From the IMG/VR virus record IMGVR_UViG_3300005613_000171, positions 1-39,684 of that record: a DNA stretch of 39,684 nucleotides; one strand, written 5' to 3'. The notes below the pieces were generated by a model that was not told the origin of the DNA, searched no databases, and saw only the letters and a program-made list of their open reading frames with translations. Shown here piece after piece: positions 6,256 through 14,937 of this stretch. The first letter of the stretch is position 1, and every line of letters starts with the position of its first letter. The stretch is from a virus. Position numbers and translations under genes: made by a program.

Positions 6256-7797
6256 ATGAGAATAACTTATGACCAACTAAAAACTGTATTGGAAACAACT
6301 CCAAAAAAGCATTTAAAAGCAACACTGAAATATATATTCTCATTCAAAGAAAACATAGACACGTTCGGATACTACTTCTTTCCAGACGCGTGCACGAGCA
6401 AAAGCGCAAAGTTTCACAAAGAAATACACAAACTAATATTAAACAAAGAACACGTAGCAATAGCAGCGCCAAGAGGACACGCCAAGAGCACAGTAGTGGG
6501 ACTAATAGACTTATCATTTATAATAGTAAACAAACTAAAAAAGTATATAGTATACATGAGTCAGAATCACGAAAAAACAATACAATTCGTAGAACCAATC
6601 AGTACAACGTTCAAAACAAATGAGAGAATCAAATTCGTGTACGGAGACCTAAGCCCTAAATCATTAAAAGATGAAATAACAAAAAAGGATAGACAAGACT
6701 TAATAGATATAGGTGGAGTAAGAATACAAGCAGTATCGTTTAACAGAAATATTAGAGGATTCAAATATATTAATCAGAGACCAGACTTAATCATTGGTGA
6801 CGACATAGATGATGATGAGAGAGTAATAAACCCTGACCTTAGAGCAAGGGACAGAGATAAATTAATGAAACAAGTATTACCATCGTTATCTGAAGGCGGG
6901 CAGTTTAAGATGATAGGTACAAACTTACACTTTGACTGTTTATTAATGAACAGAATAAAGCATTATAATGGAAGAATCTATAAGGCTTGTGAACTAAATG
7001 ATGATGGAAGCATAGACGAATCAACAATTCTTTGGCCCGAGTTCTGGAGTGTTGAAAGATTAGAAAAAGAAAAAAAGAATATTGGGTCAGTTGCGTTTTC
7101 ATCAGAATACCTTAATAATCCTATTGAGAACACTGCTAGTATTATTAAAAGGGTTTGGATTAAGAAGTGTTTGGATGAATCATTATCTTATAAGGAAGCT
7201 AAAGCTATTAAGTATGAGGAGAAGAAGCAGGGTTGTGATTTCGCTTTTGGTGACAGAGTTATTAATGATAGGAGTGCTTATATATGTGTTGGTTCAAATC
7301 CTGGTGATAAATACACAATATTTGATATTACTCCTTTTAAAGGATTGTCTATAACAGACCAGTTTAACAGGATAAGTAAAAGACATAACGTGTTCGAACT
7401 AGATGAGACTGTTATGGAAGAGAATAGCATTAAAAGTATGACAAAAGAGTTATATAAGTGGAATTTCGATTACTACCTTATATGGACTGGTGCAAGTGAT
7501 ACGGCTGCGAAACTAAAACCCACAGCTGAGTTCCAAGATAAAAGACACACTGTGAGTAAAAAGAATATGATTCTTAGATTAAGCGCTTTATTTGAGAATG
7601 GAGAGTTCAGAATTCCTTATAAGACCGAATCTGATAAACGTATTACTGATGAATTAATCGGTGAATTGTTAACTTTTGCTTTGGATAACGGTAAATTAGT
7701 TGAGATTGGTGTTCATGCTGATTTGCCTATTGCGTTAGCGATGTGTATGGAGCGTATGAGTAATGATGATTCAGGAGGCGAAATGGTATGGATATAA
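6256..7797 (+). CDS. terL: Terminase large subunit (packaging ATPase-nuclease)
   Basis: Motor that pumps DNA into the prohead and cuts it. The ATPase domain has Walker A APRGHAKST at residues 71-79 and Walker B LIIGDDIDDDE near 178-188, the DD-x-DDD being typical of phage terminases. The C-terminal half has an RNase H-like nuclease pattern beginning at GCDFAFGDR (around residue 327). At 513 residues the length is normal for the family. The putative small subunit lies upstream and the portal downstream, but unusually a 6-kb adhesin block separates it from the portal. Little Shine-Dalgarno signal is visible ahead of the start. Confidence 0.96.
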   Translation: MRITYDQLKTVLETTPKKHLKATLKYIFSFKENIDTFGYYFFPDACTSKSAKFHKEIHKLILNKEHVAIAAPRGHAKSTVVGLIDLSFIIVNKLKKYIVYMSQNHEKTIQFVEPISTTFKTNERIKFVYGDLSPKSLKDEITKKDRQDLIDIGGVRIQAVSFNRNIRGFKYINQRPDLIIGDDIDDDERVINPDLRARDRDKLMKQVLPSLSEGGQFKMIGTNLHFDCLLMNRIKHYNGRIYKACELNDDGSIDESTILWPEFWSVERLEKEKKNIGSVAFSSEYLNNPIENTASIIKRVWIKKCLDESLSYKEAKAIKYEEKKQGCDFAFGDRVINDRSAYICVGSNPGDKYTIFDITPFKGLSITDQFNRISKRHNVFELDETVMEENSIKSMTKELYKWNFDYYLIWTGASDTAAKLKPTAEFQDKRHTVSKKNMILRLSALFENGEFRIPYKTESDKRITDELIGELLTFALDNGKLVEIGVHADLPIALAMCMERMSNDDSGGEMVWI

Positions 7798-7821
7798 AAA
7801 CGAGGTGGTTACTAAATTAAA

Positions 7822-8001
7822 ATGGTTGGAATAGGAGATTATTACGAATTATTAAGTTGCCCAAAATGTGGTGGTAGCAAGAGTCACAAAAGCCACACAT
7901 ACGGTTCTTATAAAGTGTATTTTAACGGTGACATTATGAAATTGAAGTGTAAAGCGTGTTGTTACGTTCAAAGATTTCGTATAATACGGGGAGGAATATA
8001 A
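7822..8001 (+). CDS. Zinc-ribbon microprotein (59 aa)
   Basis: The protein contains two cysteine pairs, CPKC near the N-terminus and CKAC near the C-terminus, separated by a beta-rich stretch (YGSYKVYFNGDIMKLK). This is the classic zinc-ribbon layout. ATG at 7822 is preceded by GAGGTGG. It ends 2 bases before the next zinc-ribbon gene. Small zinc ribbons bind nucleic acid or protein; which applies here is unknown. Confidence 0.75.
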   Translation: MVGIGDYYELLSCPKCGGSKSHKSHTYGSYKVYFNGDIMKLKCKACCYVQRFRIIRGGI

Positions 8002-8003
8002 AA

Positions 8004-8201
8004 ATGGAAGAAGAAAAAGCAAAATGTGAAAAATGCGGTGACACAAATGTTCATTATAGAAAAGGTTGTTTGACTTGTGGTTATAATGGAGAAGCGCAAG
8101 AAGAAACATTAATTAACATTCATAATGAAATGAAAGCTATAAATATAAAATTTGACAAGATGATAACTTTATTAAAACGTCTTGTTGATAAAATGGAGTA
8201 G
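8004..8201 (+). CDS. Zinc-ribbon plus helix microprotein (65 aa)
   Basis: CEKCGDTN and CLTCGYNG form a short zinc ribbon, followed by one long amphipathic helix (MKAINIKFDKMITLLKRLVD). I chose ATG 8004 because GGGGAGGA lies just upstream. An upstream in-frame start would run back through the previous gene. The helix may mediate oligomerisation. Function unknown. Confidence 0.75.
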   Translation: MEEEKAKCEKCGDTNVHYRKGCLTCGYNGEAQEETLINIHNEMKAINIKFDKMITLLKRLVDKME

Positions 8202-8212
8202 GAGGAAATAAA

Positions 8213-8332
8213 ATGGCAGAAGTATTAAGAATGAAAGACATAAACCAATTATTAGAAAATGATAGGTTAAAAGCAGAAATAGCAATCCTTATAGAAAGAG
8301 GAAAACTAAAAACATACGAGGTAAAAATATGA
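8213..8332 (+). CDS. Microprotein (39 aa)
   Basis: It has a very strong ribosome site (GGAGGA) 7 bases ahead of the ATG, and its stop overlaps the next start by 4 bases (ATGA). The sequence looks like a small helix-turn-helix-sized unit (LRMKDINQLLENDRLKAEIA), but too little is present to assign function. Confidence 0.65.
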   Translation: MAEVLRMKDINQLLENDRLKAEIAILIERGKLKTYEVKI

Positions 8333-8697
8333 AGGATGAAATAAGAACTTTAACAAAAAAAGGTGACGAGTACGAATTAGTAATTGATAATAAAGAAGCT
8401 AAATGGTACCAGAAGAAAGTATACAGCAAAGACGAGATGAAAGATAATTACAGAGCTATAAAAGCACAACTTAACCAGTTGAAAGCTCAAAAAGCTCAGA
8501 TTAGTAAAATGTTGAAGAATAAAAAAGATTACACCGAAGAAGAATTAAAAATTAAGGCAGTGTTCGATAAGTTTATAAAAAATCAACAGTTGGATAAGTC
8601 TCGTCAAGATTTCGAACGTATTAATAAAGATATTGAGTTGTTCGAAAAACAAAGTAAAGAGATTGAAGGCGTGTTGCCTGAGGTTAAAAGACTTTAA
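8329..8697 (+). CDS. Coiled-coil protein (122 aa)
   Basis: A short beta-like start (YELVIDNKEAKWYQKKVY) leads to two long lysine/glutamate-rich helices (NYRAIKAQLNQLKAQKAQIS; later ERINKDIELFEKQSKEIEG) that form an antiparallel coiled coil. Translationally coupled to the upstream microprotein. It is the last gene of the terminase operon, with a T-tract after it. A structural or assembly role is possible. Not recognised. Confidence 0.75.
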   Translation: MKDEIRTLTKKGDEYELVIDNKEAKWYQKKVYSKDEMKDNYRAIKAQLNQLKAQKAQISKMLKNKKDYTEEELKIKAVFDKFIKNQQLDKSRQDFERINKDIELFEKQSKEIEGVLPEVKRL

Positions 8698-8712
8698 TCT
8701 TTTCTTTTTTTT
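8698..8712 (+). terminator. T-tract terminator
   Basis: A run of TCTTTTCTTTTTTTT-type sequence directly follows the stop at 8697. Uridine-rich tracts terminate archaeal RNA polymerase without a hairpin. The next promoter begins immediately after. Confidence 0.65.
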
Positions 8713-8769
8713 TATTATATACTCTAATATATATATTAAAATAAATAGTTTTAAAAAGATTAAAATAAA
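8713..8769 (+). promoter_or_regulatory. Virion-gene promoter, copy 1 of a near-identical pair
   Basis: About 52 bases match the sequence at 17373-17425 with roughly three differences. Shared blocks include TATTATATAC, TAATATATATATTA and TTTTAAAAAGATTAAAA. Both copies stand in front of virion genes. The remaining leader (8770-8844) contains GACCC/GGGTC repeats and the ribosome site AAGGAGATGAT. Confidence 0.75.
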
Positions 8770-8844
8770 TAATACTGTATAATATGACGACCCATCACTC
8801 TTTACGGGGTCTGATTAGTAAAACATACAAGGAGATGATATAAT

Positions 8845-9639
8845 ATGGCTCTACCAAAAGATAGAAATGATAGAGAGTACCAAAAGTTTATTGAGCGTGA
8901 TGATGGTCAAACAGCAGTCGCGGTTGATGTTGAAGTTTCTGATAAAGCAGCAGGAGGAAGTTTATCAGCAGAATACAAATCCCCAGAAGATTTCTCAGCT
9001 ACTTATACTAGTTCAAGTACTATAACACTTAGCGGATTACCTTTCACAATACATGATAGTTCACAAATATCTTACGTTAAAGTAATAACATCAAGTAATA
9101 CTAGCACATTATATACTGCAGGAGCAGCAAATATTAGTTTTAGTGTGTCAAGTAATGTTCTAACAATATACGAGTCAGGAACATCTATAACATCTCTTGA
9201 TAGTGGTGACGTTTACGGAATAGGTATTAATTCTCAAACAAAAAGCTATGACCCGAGCACTAATAGTACAATGACTAGTGAGTTAAATCCTGAATATGCA
9301 CATTATACTAGCACAGAACATATTATTGATGAAGCAGATATTGCAGCAGGTACTTACAGAGTAGTTGTTGATATTGAAAGTTATAAAAACTTTGGACTAC
9401 ACTTAAAAGGTAGTGGTGGAGTTACTTTTACAGTATGGGCTTCTTTAGATGATACAGCAGATGATACTGCAGATACTGGATGGGTTGATATAAGTTCAAC
9501 TATTCTTGGGGCTGCAAGTCTTGTTGATAGTGAAGGTATTTATTTTATTGATTCACAATTCGTTTGTGATAGGCTAATGATAAAATATGTTACTAGTGAT
9601 GCAACTAATGCTGTTGACGCTTGGATTAAAAAAGCTTAG
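8845..9639 (+). CDS. Putative virion structural protein (264 aa)
   Basis: Rich in Ser, Thr and Ala, strongly beta-predicted, no membrane span, typical of tailed-virus structural proteins. It opens with a charged segment (ALPKDRNDREYQKFIERDDG), has a middle beta domain (SSTITLSGLPFTIHDSS) and ends with a jelly-roll-like unit (YRVVVDIESYKNFGLHLKG; CDRLMIKYV). It is the first gene after a virion-class promoter with an excellent Shine-Dalgarno sequence, so it is probably abundant. Collar, whisker or decoration roles are possible. I do not recognise a named family. Confidence 0.7.
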   Translation: MALPKDRNDREYQKFIERDDGQTAVAVDVEVSDKAAGGSLSAEYKSPEDFSATYTSSSTITLSGLPFTIHDSSQISYVKVITSSNTSTLYTAGAANISFSVSSNVLTIYESGTSITSLDSGDVYGIGINSQTKSYDPSTNSTMTSELNPEYAHYTSTEHIIDEADIAAGTYRVVVDIESYKNFGLHLKGSGGVTFTVWASLDDTADDTADTGWVDISSTILGAASLVDSEGIYFIDSQFVCDRLMIKYVTSDATNAVDAWIKKA

Positions 9640-9651
9640 GAGGATAATAGA

Positions 9652-10080
9652 ATGACTTTTACAAATTATGATAATAATGAAGAAGCAGTTGAGCCAAGAG
9701 TTTTAACTGTGGAAGAAAAAATGGGTTTAACTGATGATTTTATTGCTGGTAAAACTATTACTGGTATTAAGCATGAAAAGTTTATCCCTACTAGTTTAAT
9801 TAAACAAAGTTTTAATAAGAAAAAAGCTATTGAAAAACATGTTGTTAAACTTATGAGACAACAAGTCTTGATTAGTCCAGCAGTGTATGGTGAAGATGGA
9901 GAATTAGTTAGCGAAGCAGTTTATAATAATAAACCTTCAACTCTTACTGGTTTGAAATCTGTAGCTTATGAAGCTTTTTCTAGTTGTGACCAAGAAGCTT
10001 TTGATTATAATGTTGATAAAATTGTTGAATCAGCAACTACTAGTGGAACATGGACATCGTTTAAAGAAGTTTTTAATTAA
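9652..10080 (+). CDS. Hypothetical protein in the adhesin block (142 aa)
   Basis: The start at 9652 follows AGGAGGA closely. Contains VLTVEEKMGLTDDFIAGKTI and a helix-rich C-terminal half (YEAFSSCDQEAFDYNVDKIV). No signal or membrane segment. Its place between a beta-rich virion protein and LamG fibres suggests a virion accessory or fibre-assembly role, but no family is recognised. Confidence 0.65.
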   Translation: MTFTNYDNNEEAVEPRVLTVEEKMGLTDDFIAGKTITGIKHEKFIPTSLIKQSFNKKKAIEKHVVKLMRQQVLISPAVYGEDGELVSEAVYNNKPSTLTGLKSVAYEAFSSCDQEAFDYNVDKIVESATTSGTWTSFKEVFN

Positions 10081-10088
10081 TTTTTTTT
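10079..10088 (+). terminator. T-tract after the 9652-10080 gene
   Basis: Eight T residues overlap the stop codon region before the LamG fibre gene. It may cause partial termination within the adhesin block. Confidence 0.4.
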
Positions 10089-10105
10089 AGTATAGGTATT
10101 TTAAG

Positions 10106-12034
10106 ATGAGAGAAGCAACTAACAGTCCTTATAAAAAACTTGTATTTAGAGAGACTTTTAGAGACGAGCAAACTGTTCGTAAGAATGGCGGTGTTCCAAC
10201 TGATGTATCTTTTAATGAGGGTGTTGGAGAGTTTAATGGAAGTAGCTCAGATATAAAATATCCAACAATAAATCTTAAAAATAATATTTCTATAAGATAT
10301 AAAGGCTCAGTAATAGATGGTTCTAATGGTCATATATATTATTGTGGTCAGGCTGGCGAAGGTTGGTATTTTTCAATAATAAATGGTTATTTTAGAATTA
10401 CATTATTAGGAGTAAAAGATATAAGTTTTGATGGATATCCTGTAAGTTTACCATTAGCAGAAGATACTGACATTATAATAACAAAAAATGGAACTTCATA
10501 TAAATTATATATAAATGGTGAATTAAAAGACTCTCAAACTGAAGATGGTACTTATATAAAAACCAATATGCCTCTTTATATGTTTTATAACGGGTCATCA
10601 TATGCTTTTAGTGGTAATATTAATTTAACAGAGATTTATAAAGGAACTCTTACTGCTTCTGAAGTTGCTAATCTTTATAATAATACTTGGAACTCTGAAC
10701 AAAGTTTTCCAGGAACACCAAAAGGGAATAATGTTATAGTTAATGGAACTTTTGATACAGATACAGGTTGGGCAAAAGGAACTGGTTGGACTATAAGTGA
10801 TGGAACTGCTAATTGTGATGGAACAAATGGTTCTGATTTATATCAAAATCAATCAGGTTTAATTGGTAAAAAAATAAAAGTTACTTATGATGTTAAGAAT
10901 TATGTAAGTGGTAGTGTTCGTTCTTATCTTTATGGAACTCCTGTTATTGGAGAAAGCAGAAGTGCTAATGGTACTTATACTGAGATATTACAATCAATTC
11001 CTGGTAATAATGGTAATTTTGGTTTTGATAGTGTGAATTTTGTGGGAAGTGTCGATAATGTTATGGTTCAAGAAATCAATCCTAGAACTCTTATTGATTT
11101 TGATTCTACTAATGGGAGTATTAAAGATAATCAAGTTGGAAGTATTGTTGGAGAACAACTTTGTAAAGACGCAGAATTTGATTCAGATGACTGGGCTGCT
11201 AGTACTGGTTGGGCAATAGTTGATGGTGTTGCTGAAGCTACTGCTACTACTGATACACTTATTTCTTCTAGTTTAATAACTGCTGGAAAAACTTATCATT
11301 ATAGATTCAATGCTACTGTTAGCAGTGGTGATTTTAGGTTATGGGATGGTGGAACATTTTTAACTGACTTAATTAGTTCTTCAGGAACCTATGAAGGAAC
11401 TTTTACAGCAGGAAGTGCTAATTTTTATTTTGATGGTTCTAGTGCTTTTACTGGTTCTATTAATAATGTTACTTTATTTGAAGTTCGTGATGACCTTGAT
11501 ATTACTGATGTTGAAGTTAAAAAAATAGGGTCTAATTATGCTGCTGATTTTAATGGAACATCTTCAAAAATAGACCTTAATACTAATATGATAAATACAA
11601 AAGCTGTCACTGTACTTAGTTGGGTTAATATAAAAAGTAATGGTGAAAACGGTAATGGTCGAATTATAAATGAAGGTCAAACAATATTTTATGTCAATAA
11701 CAATAGTATTAAGTTTTCCTCAGATAGTTCTTCTTTTACTAATAGTGATAATATTGATTTTAATATAGTAAAGTTTGTTGCATTAACAAGAGAAAGTGAC
11801 GGAACAGTTAATTTTTATATTGGAGATTTAGAAACAGCTCCTGCTCTTAGCGGTGTGGCTGACCAAGATAGTGGAACTCCTACTGCTGGAACTACTAATG
11901 TGGTTATAGGTAATAATGATGGAGCAAACAGAACTTTTGATGGCCTTATTCCAAAATTAAAAGTTGTTGAAGGAATACTTGATATTGATGAAATAACTCG
12001 TTATTGGAGTGAAACTCGTAAAGAGGTAAAGTAA
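10106..12034 (+). CDS. Multidomain fibre/adhesin with LamG-like domains (642 aa)
   Basis: Predicted host-recognition protein. The N-terminal part (about 40-190) is a concanavalin/LamG-like fold (EFNGSSSDIKYP, YKLYINGELKDSQ, VANLYNNTW). The middle holds two carbohydrate-binding-like repeats with the form N-G-x-F-D-x-D-x-GW (NGTFDTDTGWAKGTGWTISD; DSDDWAASTGWAIVDG). The C-terminal part is a second LamG-like domain (YAADFNGTSSKIDL, AVTVLSWVNI, NRTFDGLIPKLKV). It shares the phrase KLxxRETFxD with the next gene, marking a common module boundary. No signal peptide, as expected for a virion protein assembled in the cytoplasm. Confidence 0.8.
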   Translation: MREATNSPYKKLVFRETFRDEQTVRKNGGVPTDVSFNEGVGEFNGSSSDIKYPTINLKNNISIRYKGSVIDGSNGHIYYCGQAGEGWYFSIINGYFRITLLGVKDISFDGYPVSLPLAEDTDIIITKNGTSYKLYINGELKDSQTEDGTYIKTNMPLYMFYNGSSYAFSGNINLTEIYKGTLTASEVANLYNNTWNSEQSFPGTPKGNNVIVNGTFDTDTGWAKGTGWTISDGTANCDGTNGSDLYQNQSGLIGKKIKVTYDVKNYVSGSVRSYLYGTPVIGESRSANGTYTEILQSIPGNNGNFGFDSVNFVGSVDNVMVQEINPRTLIDFDSTNGSIKDNQVGSIVGEQLCKDAEFDSDDWAASTGWAIVDGVAEATATTDTLISSSLITAGKTYHYRFNATVSSGDFRLWDGGTFLTDLISSSGTYEGTFTAGSANFYFDGSSAFTGSINNVTLFEVRDDLDITDVEVKKIGSNYAADFNGTSSKIDLNTNMINTKAVTVLSWVNIKSNGENGNGRIINEGQTIFYVNNNSIKFSSDSSSFTNSDNIDFNIVKFVALTRESDGTVNFYIGDLETAPALSGVADQDSGTPTAGTTNVVIGNNDGANRTFDGLIPKLKVVEGILDIDEITRYWSETRKEVK

Positions 12035-12036
12035 GA

Positions 12037-13749
12037 ATGGCAAAAATATTTGAAACAGATTTTAGAAAAGGACAATGGAAAGAATACATTAATGGAATCA
12101 CTCCTAGTAATGCTGGAACAGAATTAAAAGTTGCAGAGAAAGGAATGTGTTTAAGATGTGCTGAAGAAGCTGATAATCTTATTTATACTAAAACTTTAAC
12201 TGGTGAAAGATATTATGAAGCATTTGTTGATATTCAAGGTCCTAATAGTGCTTTTGTTGGTTTTGCTGCTAATGGGTGGGCTTATCTTGGTGGTAATAGT
12301 TTAACAACTTTTAGTTTAAGAAAAGCTGTTGCTAATTATTCTACTTGGTCTTCAATTCCTAGTCTTAAAGGTATTCATCATATTGTTGTTTATGACCCTG
12401 GTGATGGACAAACTGATACTGCTGATGCTCTTCTTTGGATTGATGGTGTAGCTTATGGTAAGGGAGGTGCTACAACTACAGCTGCTGCTGAAAATTTTAT
12501 AAAAGTTGGTTTTAATAATAGTTCTTATGATGATTGTAATTCTAAAATTTATTATTTTGGTATTCATAGTGGTAAGCCTACTACTAATTGGGTTGCTAGT
12601 AGAAACGAGATGTTTTTAAATAGTTCTTATTTTGTTGAACAAAAGAGAAATTTTACTTATCCTAAACCTACAGACCTTAGTTATGAAGTTGATAGTAAAA
12701 TAGGAGATGTTGACACAACTAGACCTATGGATTTTGATGATGATAATTGGTTAGGAACTGCAACTACTGTAGATAATGATTCTTTTAGCACAACAGGTGC
12801 TAATGAATATTTATATAAAAGCATTTTTTCATCTGATGATAATGGTAAAAAGTTTAAATTAGTAGTTGAATGTTCTAGCAGTGCAGGTGGAACTTTTACA
12901 GTGAGAGGGTTAGTAGATAAAATATTATATAATGGTTCAAATAGTGTAACATTGAATGAAGGAGTTCACGTTATTGATGTTGAAGTTTTAGATTCTAGTT
13001 ACACTGTTTTTGAAGGAGATACTGCTAGTAGCACATACACATTTTCAGTGAAAGAAATTAGACCTGTTTCTGGTCTTGTTGCTGCGTATAATATGATTCC
13101 AAGTCCTAATGGAATATTAACAGATATTAGTGGTAATGGGCATAATGGAACAATTAATGGATTAATTTCAACTAAAGATGGAATGAAGTTTAATGGAGCA
13201 GGTAGTAATTTTACATTATCAACAATTACTTTAGCAGACGACACTGAATGGAGTGTTTGTATGAGAGGTAAATTTAATCCAAACACAACAGCATTTAGAG
13301 GATTATTAACAGATAATACTTATGGTATTGGTGTTTCAACACAGGGGTTAAGATTTAGGCGAAGTAATGATGGAACATATTATATGTTCTCACAGACTAT
13401 AGACCCAAATAAAGAGTATGATGTAGTTTATTCTGTTAGTGGTGATGACATGTCTTGTTATATAAACGGAGTGTTGATTAGCACACAAACAATTACAGAT
13501 ACGTCTCTTAATTTTAGTTTATTTGCTTATTGGGCAGGAACATATACTGAATGTGAAATACAAGATTTAAAAATTTATAATTATGCTTGTACTGCTCAAC
13601 AAGCTCAAGCTTATCATAACAGTTTTAATAAACTAACTCTTAGAGAAACTTTCTCAGATGCTGGAGCAGATGAAATTGTTAAAACCCCTAGAGAATGGAT
13701 TAAAGGAACTGGGGATTATAAAATAACCGAGGAAGATTATGATGTTTAA
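12037..13749 (+). CDS. LamG-like fibre/adhesin, possibly the first part of a split gene (570 aa)
   Basis: Starts 2 bases after the previous stop with GAGGT just upstream. Contains an N-terminal LamG-like unit (IYYFGIHSGKPTTNWV), a carbohydrate-binding-like unit (FDDDNWLGTATTVDNDSF), and a well-formed LamG domain (NGHNGTINGL, WSVCMRGKF, YDVVYSVSGDDMSCYINGVL). It ends with RETFSDAGADEIVKTPREWI and KGTGDYKITEE, a linker that in related multidomain proteins I recall continues directly into another LamG-like domain. Here the frame stops, and the expected domain appears in the next frame (13739-14638). A programmed shift, a recent break or two subunits are all possible. Confidence 0.78.
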   Translation: MAKIFETDFRKGQWKEYINGITPSNAGTELKVAEKGMCLRCAEEADNLIYTKTLTGERYYEAFVDIQGPNSAFVGFAANGWAYLGGNSLTTFSLRKAVANYSTWSSIPSLKGIHHIVVYDPGDGQTDTADALLWIDGVAYGKGGATTTAAAENFIKVGFNNSSYDDCNSKIYYFGIHSGKPTTNWVASRNEMFLNSSYFVEQKRNFTYPKPTDLSYEVDSKIGDVDTTRPMDFDDDNWLGTATTVDNDSFSTTGANEYLYKSIFSSDDNGKKFKLVVECSSSAGGTFTVRGLVDKILYNGSNSVTLNEGVHVIDVEVLDSSYTVFEGDTASSTYTFSVKEIRPVSGLVAAYNMIPSPNGILTDISGNGHNGTINGLISTKDGMKFNGAGSNFTLSTITLADDTEWSVCMRGKFNPNTTAFRGLLTDNTYGIGVSTQGLRFRRSNDGTYYMFSQTIDPNKEYDVVYSVSGDDMSCYINGVLISTQTITDTSLNFSLFAYWAGTYTECEIQDLKIYNYACTAQQAQAYHNSFNKLTLRETFSDAGADEIVKTPREWIKGTGDYKITEEDYDV

Positions 13750-14638
13750 AAAAGTTTTAACTTGTGAAACTTCAGGTACTATATCAACACAGTCAAAATT
13801 CGCATATGGGTGCTGGGAGTTTGATGTAAATAAAGGAGCTGATATTAATAATTTAATAGCTTCATTCGCAATAGATTCTACTTCAAGAAGTAATGATAAT
13901 GGATATGATTTTGTAATTTTAGCAGATGAATCTTTAACTTTAAGGTCACGAACAAATGGTTCTAGTGGTGCATTATTTGTTACAGATACTTCATATATCG
14001 ACAATAATACTTGGTATCGTTTAAAGGTTGCTCGTCTTGCTAGTGAAGGAGTGTTTAAAGATATTCCAACATTACACACAGAAACATTTAAAAACGATGA
14101 TACTGGTGCAAACCCTTACACTACATTTACTGCTATTGGAACAAATGGTTTTAGTGCATCAGGACCAAGAAACGCTTGTTGTGGAACTGATAGAATATCT
14201 ATTACAGTAGGAGAAAAATATTTAGTAGAGTTCGATGCTAAAATTAATAGTGGTGTTTTTGATTTAATGTTCAGGTCAAGTATAGGTTTTACGCCTGGTC
14301 GTTCTAACGAAGAATTTGGTTATGAAGGACATAACAAGATAGTTTTAACAGTAATTAGTAATGATGCTGATGCTGCAATAGTATTTCATGCAGATAATGG
14401 TTCAGCAGATTTTGAAATAACAAATTTTAAACTTAGCAAAGTTTATGATAAAGACACTTTCGCTTGTTTCATTAAAGGCGGTGATTTTGGAAGGGATAAT
14501 TGGACTCTTATAGAAGCAGATAGTGGAGACAATCCAGTCGTTGATTCAACATACGATACAAGTAAATATATAACACTAGATTTAGATGCAGGAGATAAAA
14601 TAACAAATATTAAACACAAAAAACAGGTTGAACAATAA
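13739..14638 (+). CDS. LamG-like domain with an inserted domain; likely continuation of the upstream fibre (299 aa)
   Basis: Starts inside the upstream gene (11-base overlap, ATGATG across its stop). Residues about 5-110 read as the first half of a LamG-like domain (TSGTISTQSKFAYGCWEFDV, NTWYRLKVARL). The final 60 residues give the second half (CFIKGGDFGRDNWTLIEADS, YITLDLDAGDKITNI). Between them sits about 115 residues resembling a carbohydrate-binding module (GEKYLVEFDAKINSGVFDLM). So one domain appears inserted in another. It is in the +1 frame relative to the upstream gene. It could be made separately by reinitiation or as a fused product by frameshifting. Confidence 0.75.
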   Translation: MMFKKVLTCETSGTISTQSKFAYGCWEFDVNKGADINNLIASFAIDSTSRSNDNGYDFVILADESLTLRSRTNGSSGALFVTDTSYIDNNTWYRLKVARLASEGVFKDIPTLHTETFKNDDTGANPYTTFTAIGTNGFSASGPRNACCGTDRISITVGEKYLVEFDAKINSGVFDLMFRSSIGFTPGRSNEEFGYEGHNKIVLTVISNDADAAIVFHADNGSADFEITNFKLSKVYDKDTFACFIKGGDFGRDNWTLIEADSGDNPVVDSTYDTSKYITLDLDAGDKITNIKHKKQVEQ

Positions 14639-14937
14639 TGGTAAAACTAACTAACGGTGAGAGGATGGCGATTTTAGAGACAAAAGTAGATAATATAGAT
14701 AAAACTATAAACAAAGTAGATAAAAAACTAGATAACTTATGTGATGAACTACCAAAAGTTTACGCTACAAAAAAAGAACTAAATGATGTTAAAAACACAC
14801 TGTTAGAAGCTGATAAAAGACAAGATACTAAGAACGATTCTAAATGGGACTGGATTAGTAAGAACTGGTTTCAAATTTTACAAATGATTGCAATATTAAT
14901 AATTGGTTTAATTGCTTCTAGAGGAGGATTAGTATAA
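14638..14937 (+). CDS. Coiled-coil protein with C-terminal membrane span (99 aa)
   Basis: Residues 10-65 form a coiled coil (AILETKVDNIDKTINKVDKK), then WDWISKNWFQ leads into one membrane span at about 78-94 (QILQMIAILIIGLIASRGG). This architecture matches the XhlA-like holin accessory proteins of phages. Start and stop both overlap neighbouring genes by one base, so it is tightly coupled. Placement directly before the portal is unusual for lysis genes, so a virion or membrane-anchor role is also possible. The lysis assignment is inference. Confidence 0.7.
   Translation: MVKLTNGERMAILETKVDNIDKTINKVDKKLDNLCDELPKVYATKKELNDVKNTLLEADKRQDTKNDSKWDWISKNWFQILQMIAILIIGLIASRGGLV

Noticed and set aside
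13654-14079. 141-residue minus-strand frame across the fibre split
   Set aside because: Antisense shadow; it does not explain the split, and sense-strand domains are recognisable.
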